From NCBI RefSeq assembly GCF_019097595.1, contig NC_080718.1, positions 23,360,157 to 23,424,156 on the forward strand: a DNA stretch of 64,000 bases. Reading direction: 5' to 3'. Shown here piece by piece: positions 53,835 to 64,000 of the stretch. Numbering within the stretch: position 1 is the first letter of the stretch; every line of letters begins with the position of its first letter. Origin of the DNA: Hemibagrus wyckioides (lineage: Eukaryota; Chordata; Actinopteri; Siluriformes; Bagridae). The notes below the pieces were generated by a model. That model was not told the DNA's origin and made no database searches. It saw only the letters and a program-made list of their open reading frames with translations. The position numbers and the translations under genes are program-made.

Positions 53835-54120
53835 TAGTTTTTGAAATCTCCATTCTGATTGGTCAGATTCATTTTTTATGATAGCACGGCTAGGACAGCA
53901 ATTCAAACTGCAAAGTTTATATTAACGCAGTTGTTCTGATTCTGAAAATTAGATAAGAATATAATCATTGAATGAGAATTTAAATTCTTATTAATGTCAA
54001 GAAATAATAACAGAGGCTAGTGGTGAGGGAATAAATGTTTATTTAGTTGCTGTAAAGTAAGTCAGAAAAGGAACTTACTTGTGGTATAGCCCTTCAACAA
54101 TATTATATGTAACTATAAAT
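53835..54120 (-). mobile_element. family D element, fourth copy, inverted
   Basis: 'CTCCATTCTGATTGGTCAGA' is the inverted form of the 19759-19780 phrase, and 'GGCTAGTGGTGAGGGAATAA' the inverted form of 'CCCTCACCAGCC'. The order is reversed as expected for a minus-strand copy. The interior is shorter (165 against 272 bases between the two phrases). Confidence 0.4.
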
Positions 54121-54959
54121 GGATAGAAAATCATCTAAATATTAACGAAGCATTGTTGTGGGCAAATGCTCCACTGTATCGGTGAAGGAATATTGAAAAT
54201 AATCCATAAAATAACAATATATAAATTAAGTCATATCTGTAATTAGATATACGTAATTACATATATGTAATTAGTCCCTCTATTTTTTTTATACTGTTAT
54301 TGTTGCAGCTAACAATGCTCAATTTTCCAGTTGCTTTTTATTTCCACCATTTTGTGATGCAACTACAGTTTTTTGTTCTTTTTTCTTTAGCAAACTACTT
54401 GAATTTGGCAAAATTCTTTATTTAAAAAAAAAAAAAAAAAAAAAAATCTTACAATTGAAGATTGAATTCGTGAATACGTTTTTTTGATGTCACACGACAT
54501 GTCTTGGCCCAAATCTGTGAGAATTTAGAAAAGTTCATTGATTTTGAGTTCAATTCAGTGATTAAAAAAAATGACATTTTAGACTTAAATAATATTCCTC
54601 TTAAATTTCAATACAATATATTCTTATTTTGGCTAGATATCAGTTCACAGCTCAAGCTGTAGAATTTCTGTCCTGTCAGATTTAAATCAGGTACCAAAGA
54701 CTGAGGGCCTTTTTGTTCTTTTCCGGTACCATTATATTTACATGCTGTTTACAGATTGTCTGTATCCAACAGCACAAACTGTCCTTCCTTCAGCTCAGAA
54801 GATCAGGTTAAAATCTGGTGCCTCCCATCATTTATGACAAATGGCTTTCTCACCGTCAGCTTGACAGTGGTATTTTCTTTTCTATTACTGTTTATCATTG
54901 ACTTCCAGCATGATGAACTGCAAAGCAGGGTGCCTTATTTGTCACATCACTCTTTATAA
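54121..54959. other. AT-rich sequence
   Basis: A run of A at 54423-54446. No gene recognised. Confidence 0.5.
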
Positions 54960-55245
54960 GTGACACAGAGACTCTGTCTCTGGCGCTAGATTTGATTTAT
55001 CAGACGGCGACGGCGAGAAACATGGTGAATCCAGCATGGCTGTTTGTACAGGGACTGTGGCCATGAAGCGACTAATCAGTTAAAGCTAGGAGCCCGATTA
55101 CAGAGCCTGAGCATCCATACACAAATATACATCTACTGCAAAATTACAATACGAGCATAATTACATGTTTAGATAGAACATCACGAAGCCGTCTAGCAGC
55201 CGGAGAATGACACGCTGGACACTGAATGCGTTAAAGATGCACAGC
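54960..55245. promoter_or_regulatory. candidate conserved non-coding element
   Basis: Repeat-free block with CpG-containing words 'ATCAGACGGCGACGGCGAG', 'ATGAAGCGACTAATCAG', 'TACGAGCATAATTACATG' and 'ACGAAGCCGTCTAGCAGCC'. No open frame. Composition-based call. Confidence 0.3.
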
Positions 55246-55727
55246 TGAGCAGAATACTGAATACAGAAAAGTAAACAGTTTTTAGAAAGACGATTTATTT
55301 ATAAAGAATTAAGCATCTCAGTTCTAGTGGTGCAGAAAAAAAAACACATGCATGGACATCGTAAAGATTTAAGATTCAAGAGTTTACAGAAAATATCAGT
55401 GAAAGTCTTGCATGCTGATTCCTAGAGCAGCCTCTGACCTCATTTAAACAGGACATAAGGAATGCGGGGGAAAAAAACCCATCAATTAAAAATAGTGCAA
55501 GAAGGATGTAAAAAAAAATTGACCTGTGGATGTTCATCCTTGGATAGCTTAAAGACTTCACTTGCCAAAAAAAAAAAGTTTACAGTCACGTCTCAATCAT
55601 TAAATACTCACTAACTTCACTTGAAAATGATAGACATAGAATTAAATCTAACAAAATCAGAAATGACTCTCGAGCTGGCTCTATAGTTTACAGCTACAAA
55701 AAAAAAAGAAATGATTTATAGTCAACC
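55246..55727. other. unique sequence
   Basis: Nothing recognised. Confidence 0.5.
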
Positions 55728-55905
55728 AGATGAGGATGGATTCCCTCATGCAGTCTGATTCCTCTAAAGGTTTCTTCCTCATGGATTTTTCCCTCACCTG
55801 TGTCTCCTCTGTTTGCTCATTAGGGATTAATTAAAAGCTGCTTTGTGACAAAGTCCATTGTTAAAAGCATTACACAACTAAAACTGAATTGTACTGAATT
55901 AAAGA
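55728..55905 (+). mobile_element. retroelement 3' end (GCTGCTTTGTGACAA type)
   Basis: 'CTAAAGGTTTCTTCCTCATG', 'CCTGTGTCTCCTCTGTTTGC', 'TCATTAGGGATTAATTAAA', 'GCTGCTTTGTGACAAAGTC', 'ATTGTTAAAAGCATTACAC' and the end AACTGAATTGTACTGAATTA follow a well-known fish repeat. The terminal part is also present at 3545-3585. Confidence 0.65.
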
Positions 55906-57620
55906 ACATCAACAAAGCCTTGATACTGAAAGCAGGCAGGGAAGCACCTCTTTGCTAAGTGACAATCAGTATATTTTACCCTTGTGCTTTGACTAACAAG
56001 GCACTCAACCGTGATAATGTACAAAACCAATCTAGACATGCCATGCTGGCATTGTCATGTGACCTATGACATCATAATCACCTCCAAACCTTCAACAATT
56101 TACTCAGGTGTTGTTAAACAAATACAAGCAACGTTTCATACCTACTACACCACTTATACTTAAAAAGAACCGATGTGCCGCATTCTGCTATTTGTGATTC
56201 TGACAGCTCACCTGCTGCAGCCCTGTTGCTTTATGGAATAGTGCAGTGTCCACTGATTCACAGCTGAAGCAGTTGGACCTCCGGATATTTCTCAACTATT
56301 GAATTATAAATACTGAGAATCCGGAAATGCTGCCGCTTCACTGTACTGATTTTCATTCACTGTATAGTAAAGTAAAAGGGATATTCAGATCACAGGTCAG
56401 AGTTCATCTAGATAAAGCCAGCACTATGTGGCATTACTGTGAATGTGCATCTTTCACATGACACATATGTTCCTCTTCAAAGAACAGTCTTTTCCAGTAG
56501 GAGTGTTTTTATCAGTAAAGCCAGAAATAAGCAAGCAGTCAAGAACTGTACTTTACACTCAACTGTAGACGTCTGCTATTGATTTTGAACACAATACGTC
56601 CTTGTAGCAGATAAAGTAGTGGTCGAGATCTCAAGTGTGAAGTCCACGATAAAGAGGGTTTTATAATGTTTACAGACAGGTAAGTGTATTTAAATAGTGG
56701 CGACGACTGGGAAGAAGCGACTTATTCACACCAGTCACTTTCTGTGGCAGTCTGGCAGGTGGCGCAAGCTTTACTGGCATCACTGTGCTGCTAAAAGCAC
56801 CGCCGCTCTCACCCCGGGGTGTAAGGTAATCCTGCTGATTCATCTCGTTACCTACGAGTCAAGGATCCTGTCTGTCTCTACCTCCCCTCCCTTTCCTTCA
56901 TGCATCTCTATCTTTCAGAGAACAGACAACTAATACATTCCCCAACAGGCGCACAGCTATGCCAGATGTTATTATTTGCAAAGGCCGACTCTAAGTCCCT
57001 GAGCTTAAACAGAGCGTAAGGATAGAAAAGTTCACATAATCCTAGCGAGAAAAATTGGAATTGTGTCGCAAAAACCCTGCATGTGTCAGTGGAGATTTTT
57101 TTATTATTTTTTTTTTCCTTATAGATGTTCAACAAACTGTAAGAAAATATTACATCAAATTTAATATTTGGTTCAAGATCAAGGTTTGTGAAATCAACGT
57201 TCATTTAAATATCCGACCCCAGATGCAAGCATGTACCTACCATTCACATTCCATGTCCTTTCCCCTTCTGTGAATTATGCTGAATGAATTTCATTCACGT
57301 TTGGTTTGACCATAGGACAGGACAGGCCATTTCCAGGTGTTTGTGTCAAGGAGATAAATATACTTTTGGACTCGAGGAGATTTACACTCTTGTTAAATAT
57401 AAGGTTTACAAGCTGTGTTTACATTTACAAACAAGCAAAAGACCTGTATATATAAATATGATAAATCGTTTACATTAAAATTAGCTTCATAAAAGATTGT
57501 GCCATTCAGGGTTTGTTTTTTTTTTTCACTTTATGGTCTCAACCACTGTAAAACAACCACAGTCCAAAAGGCCATATCGTGTCTGTTCTGGGATTTTAAC
57601 TTTAACAGCATTCCAGTAAC
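55906..57620. other. unique sequence
   Basis: The part at 56690-56900 is richer in GC ('CTCTCACCCCGGGGTGTAAG'), with a 78-codon frame lacking an ATG start or domain. No gene supported. Confidence 0.45.
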
Positions 57621-57672
57621 TACATTCATTTACATTTATGACATTTGGCAGACGCTCTTATCCAGAGTGACT
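57621..57672 (-). mobile_element. SINE-1 or LINE tail fragment
   Basis: 'TTTACATTTATGACATTTGG' and 'CAGACGCTCTTATCCAGAG' only, so it cannot be assigned to SINE or LINE. Confidence 0.7.
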
Positions 57673-58129
57673 CGTGCCATCCTGAGGAATGAGTGCTTTT
57701 AAAAAATTTATCGAAAATGATTTCATTTCTTATCACTGCATTTAAAAAGGCTTTTCTGAAATTTCAAGAAATCATGTTGTCCCACCTCAGGCTTAAAGTA
57801 TTAATCATTATTTCTCATTATTGACTGAAAAAAATCAGTAGGTAATTTTAACCTGTTCACAGTCAGTCTGTAATTTACAGACATTTTAATAGATAACTGA
57901 CTGAAATCTTAGTCTTGTTACAGATTAAGCATTATAATTAGAAAAAAAAGAAATAATAACTACTGTCATTTCTCTTGTAAAATATTGATTGCTGGTATGT
58001 TAGTAGGCCACTGATTTTATGTATAAATGTCTAGTAATGTATAACGTACATATATAATAACAAACCTATATAAATGTCCATTTTCTATATAAACGTACAT
58101 GTATAATAAATTTCTATTTTATTGATTAC
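57673..58129. other. AT-rich sequence
   Basis: Nothing recognised. Confidence 0.5.
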
Positions 58130-58512
58130 ACTGCATTAACTACACACTTGTGTCTAAACACTGAGCAACTAAACAACTACCACCTCTTTTCCAATTGCCA
58201 ATGTTTACTTTAATGTTTACATTCGCTTGTACTATTGCACTTTATTTTTTACAGACCAGTATACTGGTTGGCGCTGCACTGTCAAAAATGTCAAAACTAT
58301 TGTATTGTAATGTCTTTCCCCATTTACACACATGCACTACACTTTTTATAGTACTGGGTAATGTAATGAGTTCTGTGTTTCATGCAGTTCTGCATTTTAT
58401 GTAGCACCACAGTCCTGCAGGAACGATGTTTCATTTAACTGTGTACTTAAACCAGCTACAGCATACGTGGTGGATATGATAAGAAATGCTTCTTGACTCA
58501 ACTTGACTTGGA
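58130..58512 (+). mobile_element. LINE 3' untranslated region
   Basis: 'TAGCACCACAGTCCTGCAGG', 'CGATGTTTCATTTAACTGTG', 'TACTTAAACCAGCTACAGC' and the terminal AAATGCTTCTTGACTCAACT with TTGACTTGG repeats correspond to a common fish LINE 3' end. The TTGAC-type tail repeats mark the 3' terminus. No coding part remains. Confidence 0.6.
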
Positions 58513-58589
58513 ATATAGTTAATCAGCCCAAAGAATGTTGTGAAAATGTTTTTTAAATGTTTTAATCTAACCATCATATAAGGTTAGGG

Positions 58590-59110
58590 TGACGGCGGGG
58601 CACACATCACCGCACGTAGGTCACCCAAAACCGCTCTTCACCCCGCTAAACCAATGCTAAAAGAAAAACCTTCATTTCAGCACCAAGGACAGCACTGCCG
58701 AGTGGGACAATGAGGCTGGGTTAACTCTATAGGATAACTCTTAACCCTCTAAGAGAAGGCACTTGAAGCGAGACTGATCCAGCATCAGAAGGAACTAAGC
58801 TGTGAGTTCTGGGTCATGTCTGATGCTTTGCTCTCTCTCTTTCTGTGTTTGCTACAGCCTCCACGGTTTGAGGAAAGATGACACACCCCTGCGCCTGGAC
58901 CAAGCCACACTCCTGGGCCCGCCTCATCACCTCGCTCCCCTGCTGCTTCACCTGAACTACACTGGGCTCCTGCACCAACAACTCCCACTGATTCCTGTAC
59001 TTTTTTCCTTTGCACAAATTTTAAATAAAAGAGCATTAATTTTCCCAGATCCCAGACTCGGTGCTTCACTCCATGTTCCTCTTGCTGCCACGAGTGTCAC
59101 AGTAAACTCA
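58590..59110 (+). mobile_element. LTR- or UTR-like retroelement fragment
   Basis: The stretch is GC-richer than its flanks, has 'CTCTCTCTTTCTGTGTTTGC' followed by TACAG, then a polyadenylation signal in 'CAAATTTTAAATAAAAGAGC' and ends 'CTGCCACGAGTGTCACAG'. This order (CT-rich part, AATAAA, short downstream part ending in CA) resembles an LTR or a last exon. The plus frame of 103 codons has no domain. I favour a retroelement because of the similarity in style to other fish repeats. Confidence 0.35.
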
Positions 59111-59481
59111 TAGCCACCATTTTTTCATTGTGTTAGCTACATGCCTAAATCACACAAAACCTCAAACATACTTGATTTACCAATAAGACATTTAGTGAGT
59201 TCATTTGCATAAGAAATTCATATCATCATATTCATCTCTGTTTTAGGACTTCTTACATGCCATTTTATATTGCTAAAACCTGGAAATGAAATAATTTGAA
59301 CATGGATTATATGCCATGAAACTACACAAAAACAGTGTGTATTTTGTATTCACCCTTGTTGTTCACATATCCAGTGGAATAGATTCGACCTCTGTCCAAT
59401 TATAGTGTCAGAGGATCTCAATATAAATAGACCCTAGAGTTTCTTGGAGAACGTATCTAGTCAAACGGCATGATGATGAAG
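59111..59481. other. AT-rich sequence
   Basis: Nothing recognised. Confidence 0.5.
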
Positions 59482-59680
59482 AAGAAGTCATTATTTCTCA
59501 CATATACCTTACAGCACAAGGAAAATATTTTTTTTGCCAATCCCTGCTTGTAAAGAAAGTGGGGTCAGAGCCCCTATATAGAGTAGAAATGGTTAATGGC
59601 CATGCTCAAGGGCCCAAAACTGGCAGCTGGGTAGGGCTGGGGTTTGAACCTTCTGAATATTAATTGTTGAGCCATCGCAT
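59482..59680 (-). mobile_element. SINE-2 copy, degraded
   Basis: The plus strand reads 'CATTATTTCTCACATATACC', 'TACAGCACAAGGAAAATATT', 'ATGGCCATGCTCAAGGGCCC', 'GGCAGCTGGGTAGGGCTGGG' and the inverted B box 'GGGGTTTGAACCTTC'. The order matches 32876-33095. Confidence 0.75.
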
Positions 59681-59740
59681 TAAAGAATAATCAGCTATTA
59701 AAATACATCAAAGACAAAAAGTAGGAAATAAAGGCTTGGT

Positions 59741-59746
<6 letters not shown>

Positions 59747-59790
<44 letters not shown>
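59747..59790. repeat. (TA)n microsatellite
   Basis: About 22 uninterrupted TA units. Other TA runs lie at 12215-12230, 26058-26077 and 63102-63130. Confidence 0.95.
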
Positions 59791-59796
<6 letters not shown>

Positions 59797-60547
59797 AAAT
59801 ATCTCTGAACATCCATTTGAACATATCATTAAATCCATTCTTATTAAAAATGGAAAGAATGTGGCACAACCACAGCTCTGCCTACCAAACAGCTGCGACT
59901 GGATAAACAAGACATTTGTCAGAGTATATATATTAAATTAAATATATATTAAATATATTTCACTTCCTGAAAATGTTGAAAGTTCATTAATATTAACACA
60001 ATACACTGTAAATATTACTGGAATCACTTCTGTGCTCATTTTATTCCACCATATACCCGCCTCCAACCTTTCCCGTATCTTCTGAGCAGCTTTCGGATCC
60101 TCTCAGAGTCTTATTGACCCTAAAACCTGGGCCAGATCTCACACACTACATTCTTACAGATAACATGAACATGATGCATTTGTCCTAATAATTTTTCAGT
60201 AGATCTTTTCTTATATATTGAATTGCTAGTTTATTGCTTTTTATTTATTTCTGACGTCTCCAAACGCTATTCCTAAGGTGATAAATCACAACAGAGAGAT
60301 ATACTTTCCTTTTATTTCCCAGTTTAAAAGAAAGTCAGGCTGATGCAAGATATTGCACTCATCTGTATTTCTGAACGCTACAAAAACGTACAAAAGGCTG
60401 CTGCCGAGCTAAACAGCCGTTTTGAGGCGGGAATCGCTTTTTTACTTGGAAAGTTTCGTTTGGATTGACATCACCTCACATAAGCATCAGACTCGAGCAG
60501 GAGGTGTAGCTTTCAAGTGTTCAGAGGTTGAACTCAAAGTTAACACA
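59791..60547. other. unique sequence
   Basis: No repeat or gene recognised. 60030-60190 is balanced in composition. Confidence 0.45.
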
Positions 60548-60661
60548 ATGGCAGAAGAAGATGAAGAAGAGGAAGAAGAAGAGTCTCTGTCTTGTCTGAG
60601 CCTGAATTCACCAACAAATCAGTTGGAGGCACAACAACAGAATCCAGAAACTTCCCTGTGA
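60548..60661 (+). other. short acidic open frame, unsupported as a gene
   Basis: An ATG in a fair Kozak context (ACAATGG) opens a 37-residue frame MAEEDEEEEEEESLSCLSLN... ending in TGA or equivalent at 60661. A splice-donor-like ACGGTAAGC lies at 60691, after the stop, so a simple first-exon model does not hold. An alternative frame (60592-60801) spans the donor but has no recognisable domain. It could be a decayed transposase N-terminus or chance. Confidence 0.15.
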
Positions 60662-61087
60662 AGAACCTGGTGGTGTGGCTTTGGGGAACGGTAAGCGATG
60701 CTGAAGGAGATGGAGTATTTTTGTTGTGGTGTCTGATGCCTCCTCTAGACAATTTCTTTGTAAATATGAAAGGCACCACAAGTACAAATCTGGTTGTATA
60801 ACCGGAAATGCTGCTCGATTAAACCCTTTTTTTGCTAAACTGGAACGAGCAACAAGATCGAACGTACAAATATTTGCTAAATACATTCTTCCACAATTCC
60901 ACAAGCTTCCTCCATTACAGATATTTCACGTAAGAAGTATTTGCTCACATATTAATACTTATAAACATGTGACTTGCCAGATTTACAGTTCCAGGCTTTA
61001 TATTAACAAACGCAGGGAGAAAGCGATTGGATCCTGAATCACATGTAGAGTTTCAGTGTTAGAATGTAGTTTTTTGTATATTTATAT
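60662..61087. other. sequence with overlapping short frames
   Basis: Frames of 69 and 103 codons on plus and 98 on minus overlap. None has a domain. No repeat recognised. Confidence 0.4.
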
Positions 61088-61206
61088 TTCTGGCATTTGG
61101 TAGACGCCCTTATCCAGAGCAATCTCATTTTATACATATGAGGGTTGAGGATTTTAACTCACAATTTTCCAATCAGTAGTACAACACCTTTACCACTACC
61201 ACATCC
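61088..61206 (-). mobile_element. SINE-1 copy, degraded
   Basis: 'TCTGGCATTTGGTAGACGCC', 'CTTATCCAGAGCAATCTC', 'TTTTAACTCACAATTTTCC' and the inverted head 'ACACCTTTACCACTACCAC'. The central core is deleted. Confidence 0.75.
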
Positions 61207-61559
61207 AACATGTAGATATATTTTTTAAAAATGTATATACCATGTCTTAATTTTTGCAGTTTAAATGCAGCATTGTTTTTTTCCTGCCAGTGTGTATAAA
61301 ATAAAGTGGCATTAGGGAAGTGTGTGCTGGTTTCAATTGGTTTCTTTTCTTTAGCACCACCGTTGTCCAGCCGTACATATACATAAACTTGTAAATGATT
61401 GTAAATGTGTGTGTTTCATGTTGTACATCAAAGTAAATGAAATAAGCACAAAGTATCGTGTCAGGCTATTTATATTGTTATTGGTTTACTGTGATTATTA
61501 TTGTATAGACCTGGCTTGTCTCCTCCCTCCACAGCTTGGTAAAACACCCATTGCTGTCC
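61207..61559. other. AT-rich sequence
   Basis: The last ~50 bases (CTCCACAGCTTGG...) may belong to the same source element as the minisatellite, since similar sequence precedes the single unit at 18158. Confidence 0.4.
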
Positions 61560-61772
61560 CTGAGTCACCCCTAGGCCTATCTCGGGGTCGTAACAATCGA
61601 CCTTGAGTCACCCCTAGGCCTATCTTGGGGTTGTAACAAATGATCCTGAGTCACCCCCAGGCCTATCTCAGGGTCATAACAGTTGACTCCGAGTCACCAC
61701 TGGGCCTGTTTTGGGGTCCTAACAGTTGACCCTGAGTCACCCCTAGGCCTATCTCAGGGTCGTAACACTTGG
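61560..61772 (+). repeat. 43-bp minisatellite, five units
   Basis: GAGTCACC starts at 61562, 61605, 61648, 61691 and 61734, an exact 43-bp period. Unit landmarks are CCCCTAGGCCTATCTCGGGG and TCGTAACA. Units differ at several sites each, so the array is older than the 33-bp array. Confidence 0.95.
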
Positions 61773-64000
61773 CTAAACTGGATATTGTTTTATTTTTAAA
61801 TGTCTTCCTTTCCTTTTACTTTGGTTAATGGTTTCCTACATTCCCCATAGCTGAGCTACAAGAAGCCATTGAAAAGATATCATCACCAACTACATACATC
61901 TATACTACTGTATATAATGGTTGTACTAGTAATCTACATCAAATACATTTGCATAAATGCAGCAGAACTAAGGAATAATCGTCATTCTCATTCTGTTTAT
62001 GTTTCGTGAAAAATGAGCCAATATAAACATGTCACATTGTTTCAAGTGAACACTATTATCTGTGTGAAGCATGAACCAAATCACTGAACTGTCATTAGGG
62101 TGTATTTCTGTCACTCACATAATTCTCTACTGAACCAATCATATTCTGCCATAAGACTGAAGTCTGGAACTGCTTTCTTCAAGAGGTTACTGCATTAATC
62201 ATAACAACTGTAATGTAATGGAGATTCATGGACATTTCGCTCATTTTCTTCATCAATATGCCTCTTTTTTACGGTTGCTGTGCTCTTCACTTCCTCATTC
62301 TCTGTGCTTAGGATTTCACCAGTTTGTAGTATGTAGTAACAGAGAGAAGAGTAAGGAAAAAGGCTGGATTTTTTTCTGTCTGTCTCCATCTATGTTCACA
62401 CCCATTGGCAACATCCACACACACACACACAGACACACACACATACAGAAACCCACACACAGACCAATAAAAAGCCCCTAGGCTACTCCTTGTAAATTAT
62501 AGAGAACATCTTCCGTCATTACAACTTGCATCAGTTCACCAAGGAATAGGTGAGAAGCTCCCAATGAAACTATGATTGCTTACTGCTCACTGATACACAG
62601 CTATAACAGGCAGGCAGGGAAAAGACAAACATGTGTTCGGAACTGATGCTACACTTCAATCATAAATAAGCATCTGTGAAAAGTGTTTGTCAGAGGTCAG
62701 AAGATACAGCTTCTTTTTAGCTAAAAAAAAAAATACTAATAATAAAATAAAATAATTAACAACTCAATAAAGAAAAAAAGTTATTTATTTAATCTGGAAA
62801 AAAAAGGAAAAATAAACGGTACAGGTGTATAAGTGCATTTCTCCACCTGCATGTCTGCATGTCTCACTCTGACACAAAGCACTGTACTGTTATTGTAGGA
62901 GAGTTTCATTTAAATAAAATGCATCTCCGCTTGCTTTTTCATGTTCTTGTGTTCATTCACAAAACTCTGTGGGGGAAAATGTGCTCTTTCTCTGGCTGTA
63001 ATTATGTCCTTTTCTGGCACACAGTGTATTATTTCATTTCAAGCATGCAGTGAACTCCAATCCTGCACTTAAGAAAGGAGATGAAGGTTTATTCAATCAA
63101 ATGGAATATATATATATATATATATATATTTCTTATATATATCTTAATTTTTTTAAATATTCTTTTTTTTTTTTTTTTACAGTGTTTCCGGTTTTTATAT
63201 ATATCCGCAAAAACGCTATGAAAAATGTGCACTTTCCCAGCCTGTAATTTTCTTTTTCTAGTACACATGTAATTTAGAACAATTTTCGCATCCAGTAAAC
63301 TCTAAAATGACTTGCAGCACCAACCTACCAATCAAGCAGCATCAAAGCACCACATAAGTAATCAAATATTAGCACTGGCTTCACTTCAGATGCTCAGGCC
63401 ATACAGGAGGTCTGACAAAACAGACAAAGGTTTTTAACATCTTCTAACAAGAAATTAGAAGTCACAGTCACTCCATGTCCGGATGTATTCTCGTGAGTAA
63501 ATCAGCCATGTTTTTGATTTGTTTAGCCATGTGAAGGCAGTAATGAGGCTTTATTGTGTGTATGCCATGGCCTGTGATGTGCTTTGCTATATTTCCATCT
63601 TTCTCACAGTAGACTTTGAGCTTCTCCAACTGATGAACTCCAACTGATGCGTGCTCGGCTATTCCAAGTATATGAGCTGTCTCTAATAAGTTTTAAGATT
63701 TGACATCACTAATAATGTTTTAGATAACCACTCGAGCACTTTCGCTGGTCGGAATATAACTCTTGCAGAAATATGAAGAGACGTGGCTTCTTATCACTGA
63801 ATAACTGATAAAAGGTTCATAAAACAGCAAGTAATCTCTAATCACTGGGGTAATATTTCCTTTTTAGAGCAATATGATTGTCTGGGGCTATTGTGCTCTG
63901 AAAATTACAGCTGTAGTGAACCGTATTTAAAAGTATACTTTAAGTAGAAGTGTCTGCTTAATCCGGTGAACCTTGTTTTAGTGAAACATAAATCCATTTC
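61773..64000. other. unique sequence with microsatellites
   Basis: CA-rich run at 62412-62460, A tracts near 62724-62735, TA run at 63102-63130 and a T tract at 63164-63178. 63560-63900 is repeat-free and balanced in composition, with CpGs ('GATGCGTGCTCGGC', 'CACTCGAGCACTTTCGCTGG'). It may be a further non-coding constrained block, on weak evidence. Confidence 0.45.

Noticed and set aside
56697..56933. 78-codon frame in a GC-richer stretch
   Set aside because: It begins with GTG, has no ATG start, no motif and no splice context.

Overview
This is a window of vertebrate nuclear DNA, most likely from a ray-finned fish. It is AT-rich, has no long open reading frame with a recognisable host-gene domain, and is full of decayed transposons typical of teleosts: Tc1/mariner relatives, tRNA-derived SINEs with the fish tail 'ATAAGGGCGTCTGCCAAATG', short LINE 3' ends, simple repeats and minisatellites. 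The SINE mix resembles what I know from catfish and other otophysans, but I cannot fix the species. I see no canonical tRNA or rRNA gene, no CRISPR array and no bacterial or plasmid feature. The window is best read as a gene desert, or as part of one or more very large introns.

Layout. 1-8.7 kb: mostly unique sequence with SINE copies, a Ty3/gypsy reverse-transcriptase remnant near 4.0 kb and a non-coding block that looks constrained at 7.9-8.3 kb. 8.7-9.6 kb: a (CATC)n-based array that is a nine-fold amplification of a SINE end, followed by the rest of that SINE, itself split by another SINE. 9.7-20 kb: DNA-transposon derivatives, including a Tc1 copy with a 36-residue Asp-Glu spacing (12.2-12.9 kb) and a 731-bp element with terminal inverted repeats (18.2-18.9 kb). 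22.9-23.8 kb: a 33-bp minisatellite in which every core unit holds a perfect hairpin. 25.9-32.4 kb: two different local tandem duplications, a 5'-intact and 3'-lost Tc1 copy, and a LINE 3' end. 33-42 kb: SINEs, scattered pieces of one Tc1 family, a SINE split by a 0.96-kb unclassified insertion with 87-bp direct repeats, and a Tc1 pseudogene whose catalytic Glu has become Gln. 44.6-46.3 kb: a GTN-triplet array followed by a ~640-bp polypurine tract. 46.5-64 kb: further Tc1, SINE and LINE remnants, a 43-bp minisatellite at 61.6 kb and unique sequence between them.

Function. No protein is confidently encoded. All recognisable coding remnants are transposases or reverse transcriptase with stops, frameshifts or lost catalytic residues. 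The parts most likely to matter to the host are several unique blocks with homeodomain/POU-like motifs and a higher CpG content than their surroundings. They are proposed as candidate conserved non-coding elements on composition alone, since no alignment could be run. Family labels used below: SINE-1 (tail shared with a LINE), SINE-2 (ends in GATATGCGAAG plus AATAAA-type tail), SINE-3 (ends in GGATAAGCGGTA plus GGAT repeats), family D (a probable non-autonomous DNA transposon), and Tc1 families a-e. Identification of these families rests on recall of fish repeats and on comparing copies inside this window. All boundaries are by eye, accurate to about 5-20 bases.
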